Positions 6,121 to 11,015 of a stretch of DNA of 11,015 bases are shown piece by piece. The position numbers were made by a program, and so were the translations under genes. How positions within the stretch are numbered: position 1 is the first letter of the stretch; the number at the start of each line of letters is the position of its first letter. The DNA is from Nitrososphaera sp. (GTDB lineage Archaea; Thermoproteota; Nitrososphaeria; Nitrososphaerales; Nitrososphaeraceae): the NCBI GenBank assembly GCA_025935445.1, contig JAICVG010000007.1, positions 1 to 11,015 of the forward strand. Reading direction: 5' to 3'. The notes under the pieces are model-generated. The model saw nothing but the letters and a program-made list of their open reading frames with translations, had not been told where the DNA came from and did no database searches.

Positions 6121-8226
6121 CTAAACCCTTACTATTGCCGCAACATTTTTGGTGGTAGTCTTTTTCAATTCATCGTGTACCGCCTTTGAAATATGCTCTT
6201 GGGCGGTAAGGCTTGAAAAGTCCATCAATTTTAAGCCATCAAGGATGTGAACTTGTGGGGCAAGATCCTTGCCACTCATAGCGTGTTGCTTGAGAAGGCT
6301 TTTGATACTATCAGCGACCTGCTCTGGCGACCCGGTGAAAATTGATGCATTTTCAACTGACAGCCTGACCCTGCCATACTTGTCAAGTACTAGCACCCGC
6401 TGCTGCTTTTTAGATTTCAACAAGAGCATTTTCTTGTTCATCTCGCAGGCAAATATATGGTAATTATCCGTGTCCAAAATGCACTTTACTCCCTCATTTA
6501 TACCGAAAAGCTCGCAGGCAAGGACATGGGCTTCTTCACTCTTTATCTCCTGAGCATTTGCAGTACCAATATCCAATGAAACGTTTCCCATCGCAGTAAC
6601 TCGTATAACCGATCGCTCGCTGATGTATTCTGACTGAATTGTAATTGATTCAGGCAATGCGCCGCGCTCTAGAGCTGCCTTTTTCACCTGCTCTGCTAGT
6701 GCAGAAATGTCCTCCAGTCTGGGATTGGTGACAGTCTTTTCTGCCTCTTCATGAATCATTGCCGCTGCAACACCGATGGATGAGATCACTTCGGCATGCT
6801 CTGCAATCTTGTACTGTAGCTGTTGCTTGAGTGCAATATAGGGCACGAGCACTGATGCCCCTCCACCTCCACCGATGAGCACCACGCGCTCTTTCTTCAG
6901 CTTGTATTCTTTAATCACATGCTCAACTACGTCAAGCACCTTTTTCGTAGAAATGTCAAGGATCGTGGTCGCTGCCTGCTCCATCGTAGTGCTCAGCCTG
7001 TTGGCAAGTATTGAAAGTGCTAGCTTGGCAGAAGTTTGGTTTGCCCTTGCATAGTCGCCTTCCGGCACAAGGCCGAGCGCATTTGCAGCACACGTGTTTG
7101 TTATCGCAAAGCGTTTGCCTCCTGCGGACTCAATCGCAATATAATCAATGGGGTCTCCCTCTTTTGGTTTGAAGGTAATAATTTGGCCATTCTCAAGCTC
7201 CTCAGAAGATGCAAAGCATGAGTAGGGAAGGCCGGCGATATGCGCAGACCTAGGGCCAACGTCTGTTATCTTTCTGCCAGACCAGCGCACAAGGGAGCCG
7301 CCCGCAACCCCGGCAACTCGGACATCAAGCGATCGAATGCAAGTGGGGTGCTGCATTATCGTGACGTAGCGCACCTCTGGCTTGCCATCCTTGATGGCGC
7401 AGACGTTGGTTGACGTACCGCCGACTTCTACAAATACGCCGTCGATTAGACGCAGGTGGAGGAGAGCCCCGGCAACACTTGCTGCCGGGCCGGATAGGAC
7501 AGTGACAATTGGCTTGCTCCGAAAAGTGCTCATGTCTGTGACTCCGCCATCGCCTTTCATTATTAGGACAGGAGCAGCGATTTTTTCATTCCTCACAGCA
7601 GACTCTACAAACTTTGCAGTGCTGGTTGTCTTAGGCAAGATGCCTCCATTGATTGCTGCGGTAAGAGTCCTTATTTCAAGTCCATAGACTCCAGTCAGCT
7701 CGTGACCTGCAGTGGCAGGAATGTCTGATCTATCCATCACGAACCGCTCGTTGCTTGGGTCGTCGACGCTGTACGCCTCGCTAACAACAATGACTTCAGC
7801 ACCTTCTTTTTTTAATTCACCTATCGCCTGCTCTATTTCCTTATCCTCAAGATATTTTGAAGTGTCAATGAAGCGATAGCACGTATGTAAATACTTGTTT
7901 GGCGCAAGCTTAACACCTTTTATGTTTGTGCGCTTGATCACATTTGATTTTTCCAAGCCCACGCCCATGCCTATAATCCCAACCTTGGCAGTATCGCCTT
8001 CAAGCAGTGCATTCACTGCTTGCGTGGTGCTGTGGGATATCAACTCGATCTCGGAGTTCTGGATTGAATATCTTTGTATCAATGTCTTAAGCGCCTCAAT
8101 AATGCCGGTCGAAACACCATTAGATGAAGAGTGTGTTGTAGGGACTGTGACTTTGCCTATTAACTGGCCTGTCATCATCTCAATGGCCACTGCTTTGGTG
8201 AATGTACCGCCTACATCGATGCCCAC
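6121..8226 (-). CDS. Hydantoinase A / oxoprolinase-family (ASKHA) protein under iron operator control
   Basis: About 701 residues, the length of an HyuA subunit. The order of motifs fits the family: [14 protein letters not shown] at the N-terminus (phosphate-1), [12 protein letters not shown] (66-77), GDGGVTD (225-231), [11 protein letters not shown] (244-254), [10 protein letters not shown] (266-275, phosphate-2) and the glycine-rich [14 protein letters not shown] (452-465). Family members use ATP to activate cyclic amides or small ketones, usually with a HyuB-type partner subunit. No hyuB gene lies in this window. Two positions differ from the usual GGTFTD and GGTSTD: they read GGTFTK and GGTSTN, so the chemistry may differ. 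GTG 8224-8226 is preferred because AGGAG (8234-8238) stands 7 nt before it. A TTG at 8247 adds 7 residues but has no ribosome site. The promoter contains a single operator at 8253-8266, tying it to the permease regulon. The substrate is unknown. Confidence 0.85.
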   Translation of the reverse strand: MGIDVGGTFTKAVAIEMMTGQLIGKVTVPTTHSSSNGVSTGIIEALKTLIQRYSIQNSEIELISHSTTQAVNALLEGDTAKVGIIGMGVGLEKSNVIKRTNIKGVKLAPNKYLHTCYRFIDTSKYLEDKEIEQAIGELKKEGAEVIVVSEAYSVDDPSNERFVMDRSDIPATAGHELTGVYGLEIRTLTAAINGGILPKTTSTAKFVESAVRNEKIAAPVLIMKGDGGVTDMSTFRSKPIVTVLSGPAASVAGALLHLRLIDGVFVEVGGTSTNVCAIKDGKPEVRYVTIMQHPTCIRSLDVRVAGVAGGSLVRWSGRKITDVGPRSAHIAGLPYSCFASSEELENGQIITFKPKEGDPIDYIAIESAGGKRFAITNTCAANALGLVPEGDYARANQTSAKLALSILANRLSTTMEQAATTILDISTKKVLDVVEHVIKEYKLKKERVVLIGGGGGASVLVPYIALKQQLQYKIAEHAEVISSIGVAAAMIHEEAEKTVTNPRLEDISALAEQVKKAALERGALPESITIQSEYISERSVIRVTAMGNVSLDIGTANAQEIKSEEAHVLACELFGINEGVKCILDTDNYHIFACEMNKKMLLLKSKKQQRVLVLDKYGRVRLSVENASIFTGSPEQVADSIKSLLKQHAMSGKDLAPQVHILDGLKLMDFSSLTAQEHISKAVHDELKKTTTKNVAAIVRV

Positions 8227-8233
8227 TCTGATT

Positions 8234-8238
8234 CTCCT
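8234..8238 (-). promoter_or_regulatory. Shine-Dalgarno site of the hydantoinase-like gene
   Basis: AGGAG on the minus strand, 7 nt before GTG 8224-8226. With initiation predicted near 8254, the mRNA would carry a leader of about 28 nt containing this site. Confidence 0.5.
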
Positions 8239-8252
8239 AATCTTCAAAAGCG

Positions 8253-8266
8253 TTAGGCAAGCCTAA
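8253..8266 (-). promoter_or_regulatory. Single DtxR-type operator
   Basis: TTAGGCAAGCCTAA (plus-strand reading) has perfect half-sites and the same 14-bp size as the four sites before the permease and its paralog. It lies just downstream of a TATA-like box and spans the expected transcription start near 8254. Only one copy is present here. Confidence 0.8.
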
Positions 8267-8275
8267 TTGACCAAT

Positions 8276-8285
8276 GTAATTTATG
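8276..8285 (-). promoter_or_regulatory. TATA-like box of the hydantoinase-like gene
   Basis: CATAAATTAC on the minus strand, 9 bp upstream of the operator. Spacing of about 26 bp places initiation at the inner edge of the operator. Confidence 0.5.
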
Positions 8286-8363
8286 TTTTCTTATCCATCC
8301 GATGTCTCACATAAGTTATATTAGATCATACTAGCAAATTTTGACTCACTTAATTTAGTTTTG

Positions 8364-9278
8364 TTATTCAAAATTACTGACTTGTGTAAGAAGTGATGTC
8401 TCAACTTTATTAGCGGTACTGTAATTTGTCACTACTAATTCATTAATTGCGCCCCTCTGGCTTCCTACAGAATTAATCATCCTTTTTGCCCTTACTACAA
8501 CGGTATTCTTCTCATAATGTCTATAAAGCTCTCTTGTTAATGCATGGTCGCTATTACTAAGCATAACAAAACACCCTTGCGAGTCAAGTATTCCAAATAC
8601 TTCTGATAGCTGTTTCTGCTCTTTCATAGAGAAATCACTCTTAGAATATCGAGTAAAACTCGAAGTTTTAGATAGTGGAATATAGGGAGGGTCGAAATAA
8701 ACGAAGTCATCCTTTCCCGCAAAGTCAAGGACTTTATCAAAGGTCATGACTTGTAGGTGTACACCTTGAAGTACTCGGCTTGCTTGGAATACTGTGTTTT
8801 TATCAAAAATAGAAGGGTTCTCATAATCTCCAAATGGGACATTAAACTGCCCTTTTGAATTGACTCGGTAAAGACCATTAAAACAAGTCTTGTTGAGGTA
8901 GATCAATCGTGCAGCCCTATTCACGCTGTCTAATCTATCAGATTTAATGCTCCTAACCGCATAATAGTATTCTTTTGAATGCTTTTTCCTGTGTTTCAAA
9001 AGTAATTCAATGAGTTCAGACGGTTTGTCTCTTACTACAACAAAGCAATTTATCAATTCTTCATTGGTGTCTGAGAGAATCACTTTGTTAGGTTTTAATT
9101 TAGATTTAACGTAGAAAAATACCGCTCCACTTCCAACAAAAGGTTCATAGTAATTACGAAAGTTGTGGGGAAAAAGATTCTCGAATTGTTCAATTAATTG
9201 CAATTTGCCCCCTGCCCACTTAAGGAATAAAGGTAGTAGTACAGGTTCCTTTGCAGAAAGAGGGATAGCATGATTCAA
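8364..9278 (-). CDS. Dam-like adenine-N6 DNA methyltransferase (D12 class)
   Basis: A 304-residue S-adenosylmethionine-dependent methyltransferase of the MethyltransfD12 family (alpha class, as Dam and M.DpnII). KWAGGK (20-25) and YYEPFVGSGAVFF (43-55) form the cofactor-binding N-terminal and FxGxG motifs. NKTCFNGLYRVN and GQFNVPFG (129-150) match the Dam target-recognition segment. YFDPPY (194-199) is the catalytic motif IV. SNSD (241-244) and NELVVTNY (279-286) complete the set. It looks intact. A GATC target is plausible by similarity but is not proven by sequence. The start is TTG 9276-9278; an in-frame TAG lies only three codons upstream and no in-frame ATG precedes the KWAGGK motif. No restriction endonuclease gene is recognisable beside it, so it is either an orphan regulator or defence methylase or the remnant of a restriction-modification system. 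It has no TTAGG operator. Confidence 0.92.
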   Translation of the reverse strand: MNHAIPLSAKEPVLLPLFLKWAGGKLQLIEQFENLFPHNFRNYYEPFVGSGAVFFYVKSKLKPNKVILSDTNEELINCFVVVRDKPSELIELLLKHRKKHSKEYYYAVRSIKSDRLDSVNRAARLIYLNKTCFNGLYRVNSKGQFNVPFGDYENPSIFDKNTVFQASRVLQGVHLQVMTFDKVLDFAGKDDFVYFDPPYIPLSKTSSFTRYSKSDFSMKEQKQLSEVFGILDSQGCFVMLSNSDHALTRELYRHYEKNTVVVRAKRMINSVGSQRGAINELVVTNYSTANKVETSLLTQVSNFE

Positions 9279-9766
9279 AGATTCTGCTAATTAAGAAATT
9301 TGTATTGTTGCATAAATCTATTTTGTTGTATTGAAGCTTCCGAAGCAGTAGCGTCTGAGAATCCAGCTTCATGCCATATAGCTATCGTGAGAGCCTTGCC
9401 GCTATCTATACTCCGTACAGAATTAGTGAGTCCGCAATTTCAATTCGCTGGCGATTAGGAAACATCTGGCTCAGATATGACAAAATCCAGTGAAAAAGAA
9501 TATCTCTATAGGCAAGTCACAAATAAGAAAGAAAGAAAAATAACAGCAGGCCATTTGGCCTAAGGCAATGTGGAACGCAGAGACATCGTAGAGAAACCAA
9601 GGCTGCGTCAGCTTACTACCGTTTTGTGTGTAGAGATTGGAGTTTGAATGGCAGAGGCCTTGCACTCGACACCTCTCTTTCTTTATGGATACAGGAGTGA
9701 AATCGTTCTTACTCCATTTGAAATCTTGAGAGATCGATTGGTTAGTGTAATAAAAAAGGTGCCTAG
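9279..9766. other. Gene-poor stretch upstream of the methyltransferase
   Basis: No confident gene. On the minus strand, 9290-9439 is a 50-codon open frame without a usable start. It ends at TAG 9287-9289, just before the methyltransferase TTG, and reads protein-like (IDSGKALTIAIWHEAGFSDA). It could be the tail of a decayed upstream gene. On the plus strand, 9371-9493 encodes a 40-residue ORF with no recognisable motif. A long minus-strand frame covers 9471-9929, but its product is Cys/Phe-rich without any domain and conflicts with the zinc-finger gene. T6 at 9752-9757 on the minus strand belongs to the zinc-finger gene. Confidence 0.35.
9752..9757 (-). terminator. Oligo-T terminator after the zinc-finger gene
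   Basis: A T6 run on the minus strand begins 9 nt after the TGA at 9767-9769. Its position supports the short zinc-finger reading frame over the longer overlapping frame, which runs straight through it. Confidence 0.5.
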
Positions 9767-9910
9767 TCAGATCCCAGTATCGGCTGGCGTCTCGCTTGTT
9801 GTTGTAGCAGCGCCATGAACCCTTTTCCAATGATATCTCAATTCGCCCAAGCTTCCACCAACTTCTAGATTGCATCTTGGACATCTCCATGTTACAGCAG
9901 AAATTCCCAT
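9767..9910 (-). CDS. Small C2H2-type zinc-finger protein
   Basis: A 47-residue protein starting at ATG 9908-9910. Residues 10-32 contain CPRC, 13 residues, then HWKRVH. This gives Cys10, Cys13, His27 and His32 (C-X2-C-X13-H-X4-H), a C2H2 finger with the hydrophobic residues expected between the pairs (LEVGG, LGELRY). A Thr-rich tail (AATTTSETPADTGI) follows. A TATA-like box centred 26 bp upstream predicts a leaderless transcript beginning at the ATG, and an oligo-T terminator follows the stop. Short single-finger proteins of this kind are common in archaea and are thought to bind nucleic acid or protein; the target here is unknown. A longer frame on the same strand (9471-9929) overlaps it but lacks any domain and is rejected. 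Confidence 0.7.
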   Translation of the reverse strand: MGISAVTWRCPRCNLEVGGSLGELRYHWKRVHGAATTTSETPADTGI

Positions 9911-9931
9911 ACAAGATGCATGTACACATGC

Positions 9932-9940
9932 CACTTATAC
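9932..9940 (-). promoter_or_regulatory. TATA-like box of the zinc-finger gene
   Basis: GTATAAGTG on the minus strand, centred 26 bp before ATG 9910, which is the exact spacing for a leaderless archaeal transcript. Confidence 0.55.
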
Positions 9941-9969
9941 GGATTACTACTCGTTTGGTTCAGCTGCGT

Positions 9970-10018
9970 ATAACATGAATTAGTTAGAGCCAAATATCAA
10001 ACCCAATATTCATGTTAT
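9970..10018. repeat. 11-bp inverted repeat in spacer
   Basis: ATAACATGAAT (9970-9980) and ATTCATGTTAT (10008-10018) are perfect 11-bp inverted arms around a 27-nt spacer. The repeat lies between the HEAT-protein stop and the zinc-finger promoter. It could be a transcript hairpin, paired regulator sites or a trace of a small mobile element. No target-site duplication is visible at its edges. Confidence 0.5.
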
Positions 10019-10126
10019 CTCTGCTGGGAATTTTAGTGTAGAGTAGTTTTCTGCGATGTGCCTTTTAACCAAGGCTCCCAGGATACCTTCAATACAATAA
10101 TTATACGTCTTTACTACTATTCATTT

Positions 10127-10621
10127 TTATCCTCCAGTCATCTTTGAAAAGATGGTGTCAGCTCGGTTGGTTGCCTTGATATAGTCGAGGTTTGCAAGCG
10201 CTACTACTGCAGATTCTCTTACTTCTTCGCTTTCGTCCTTGAGTGCTTCGCTAAGAGTCTTTCTTGCTTCTTCTGAGCCTATGACTCCTAGTGCGACTGC
10301 AGCTTCGTGGCGCACAAAAAAGCTCGAGTCAGACCTGACGGCATCTGCAAGCGCTGGTATACCACTTCTGTATCCAAGCTGGCCAAGCGAAAAAGCCGCT
10401 TCATGTCTTACAAGAGCATTTTTGTCATATTTTAGAACTTTGCCAATAGGCTCGACTGCATTTTCCGCGCCAATGCCAGCAAGGATACATACTGCACGGG
10501 TGCGTACTACGTTATCGTGATGGTCAAGCAGACGCTTAAAGTACTGCTCATTCTTGTTCTCAAATTGTTTTTCCATTTCCTCAAAAAGCTTAATCCTTTC
10601 ATAATGTATGAAGCCAGTCAT
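10127..10621 (-). CDS. HEAT-repeat protein with paired HE motifs (half-size deoxyhypusine-hydroxylase-like)
   Basis: About 164 residues from ATG 10619-10621. A charged N-terminal helix (about 10-30) is followed by four HEAT-like repeats. The second and third carry VRHEAAFSLGQLG and VRHEAAVALGVIG, with HE pairs at H73-E74 and H105-E106. In eukaryotic deoxyhypusine hydroxylase, two four-repeat halves each supply two HE motifs about 33 residues apart to a diiron site. Here the spacing is 32 and only one half is present, so a homodimer could in principle rebuild the site. Family membership (HEAT/PBS-lyase-like) is clear; iron binding and hydroxylase activity are inference, and a scaffold role is the conservative reading. 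A TTG at 10648 would add 9 residues. I prefer the ATG because the TATA-like AAATAAAAG (10652-10660) predicts initiation near 10630, downstream of that TTG. No DtxR-type operator is present. Confidence 0.8.
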   Translation of the reverse strand: MTGFIHYERIKLFEEMEKQFENKNEQYFKRLLDHHDNVVRTRAVCILAGIGAENAVEPIGKVLKYDKNALVRHEAAFSLGQLGYRSGIPALADAVRSDSSFFVRHEAAVALGVIGSEEARKTLSEALKDESEEVRESAVVALANLDYIKATNRADTIFSKMTGG

Positions 10622-10651
10622 GATGTGCAGGATACTATATTTGATCAAGGT

Positions 10652-10660
10652 CTTTTATTT
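10652..10660 (-). promoter_or_regulatory. TATA-like box of the HEAT-protein gene
   Basis: AAATAAAAG on the minus strand. Initiation about 26 bp downstream would give a leader of about 9 nt before ATG 10621. The remaining spacer to 10813 is AT-rich and has a weak hairpin, TAATAAT/ATTATTA (10751-10757 and 10765-10771), but no other gene is seen. Confidence 0.4.
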
Positions 10661-10813
10661 TTTCGCTCAGACAACTCTTCTTTAGAAGTTGATTATCTAA
10701 CTGTATTCTTTACAACGGAATTCTATAGCTATACTAACCCAAGACAGTAGTAATAATAGTCATCATTATTATTGCCTCCGCAAATACAAAAGATAAAGAT
10801 ATAATTTTAAAAC

Positions 10814-10999
10814 ATGAAACAGGAGCTCAAATACCTTGCAAGACGACTGGTTGCAGCTGTCTCTCCGAACTGTTATTATATTACCCTGACCAAGATTACC
10901 AGCCGTATTAAATATGCGCGTAAGATACTGGCGGTTAAGCATTACGGACGTTTTGCACGCGACCTATCCAGCGGAAAAAGCCAACCACTGGGACATTAA
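10814..10999 (+). CDS. Small basic hypothetical protein
   Basis: A 61-residue ORF from ATG 10814 to TAA 10997-10999. The product is strongly basic (for example RRL, KYARKIL, KHYGRFARD) with no signal peptide, membrane segment or recognised motif. Its codon choice is less AT-biased than the flanking spacer, which suggests real coding sequence. A weak TATA-like AAATACAAAAG (10782-10792) stands about 27 bp before the ATG. Another ATG follows the stop directly at 11000 and its frame runs off the window, so a second cistron may begin there. The family is unknown; a nucleic-acid-binding role would be a guess from charge alone. Confidence 0.45.
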   Translation: MKQELKYLARRLVAAVSPNCYYITLTKITSRIKYARKILAVKHYGRFARDLSSGKSQPLGH

Positions 11000-11015
11000 A
11001 TGTATGCAGGGCGAA

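Noticed and set aside
7895..8266. Plus-strand ORF of 123 codons over the hydantoinase-like gene
   Set aside because: Shadow frame antisense to well-conserved HyuA motifs.
9540..9570. GGCCTAAGG as a further DtxR-type operator
   Set aside because: Only one half-site (CCTAA) is present; the matching TTAGG at the right distance is missing and no promoter is adjacent.
9540..9700. Plus-strand frame with YYRFVCRDW resembling a transposase-type zinc ribbon
   Set aside because: Only scattered cysteines, no second CxxC and no start codon; no transposase motifs or terminal repeats nearby.
9471..9929. Minus-strand ORF of 152 codons
   Set aside because: No domain, unusual Cys/Trp/Phe content, and it runs through the oligo-T terminator and over the C2H2 gene, whose motif and promoter spacing are much better.
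10012..10115. Minus-strand open frame just after the HEAT gene (about 34 codons, contains GILGALVKRH)
   Set aside because: It begins at a stop codon with no usable start before a late TTG, and its end lies inside the inverted repeat; probably chance.
1..11015. CRISPR arrays, tRNA, rRNA genes or insertion sequences
   Set aside because: No regularly spaced direct repeats, no tRNA- or rRNA-like segments and no transposase were recognised by eye.

Overview
The window looks archaeal, most likely from a Nitrososphaeria-like thaumarchaeon (inference). Several genes have a TATA-like box about 26 bp before a start codon with almost no leader (DtxR gene, zinc-finger gene, secreted paralog). Start codons are often TTG or GTG. 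A minimal C2H2 zinc-finger gene and a surface protein rich in N-glycosylation sequons fit the same assignment.

Layout, left to right. A membrane-protein gene runs off the left edge on the minus strand (1-245). A secreted protein (581-1804, +) converges on an FTR1-type iron permease (2108-4555, -) that carries a large extracytoplasmic region; the secreted protein is a paralog of that region. A spacer of about 600 bp without a clear gene follows, then a DtxR-family metal-dependent repressor (5404-5913, -), a 701-residue hydantoinase-A/oxoprolinase-like ASKHA protein (6121-8226, -) and an orphan D12-class adenine-N6 DNA methyltransferase (8364-9278, -). A gene-poor stretch ends in a 47-residue C2H2 zinc-finger gene in a less obvious frame (9767-9910, -). 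Then come a four-repeat HEAT protein with two HE motifs (10127-10621, -) and a small basic ORF (10814-10999, +).

The unifying signal is a 14-bp palindrome, TTAGG-N4-CCTAA. It occurs as an abutting pair before the secreted protein (551-578), as an abutting pair before the permease (4753-4780), and singly before the hydantoinase-like gene (8253-8266). In all three promoters it lies just downstream of a TATA-like box, over the expected transcription start, which is a repressor geometry. The DtxR protein keeps the Met/Cys/Glu/His primary metal ligands of the iron-sensing DtxR/IdeR type, so it is the obvious candidate regulator. The working model is an iron-starvation regulon: permease, surface-exposed paralog that may bind iron, and an ASKHA enzyme of unknown substrate that has no HyuB partner here and has altered motif residues. 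The HEAT protein resembles one half of the diiron enzyme deoxyhypusine hydroxylase; it has no operator of this type and its link to iron is speculative.
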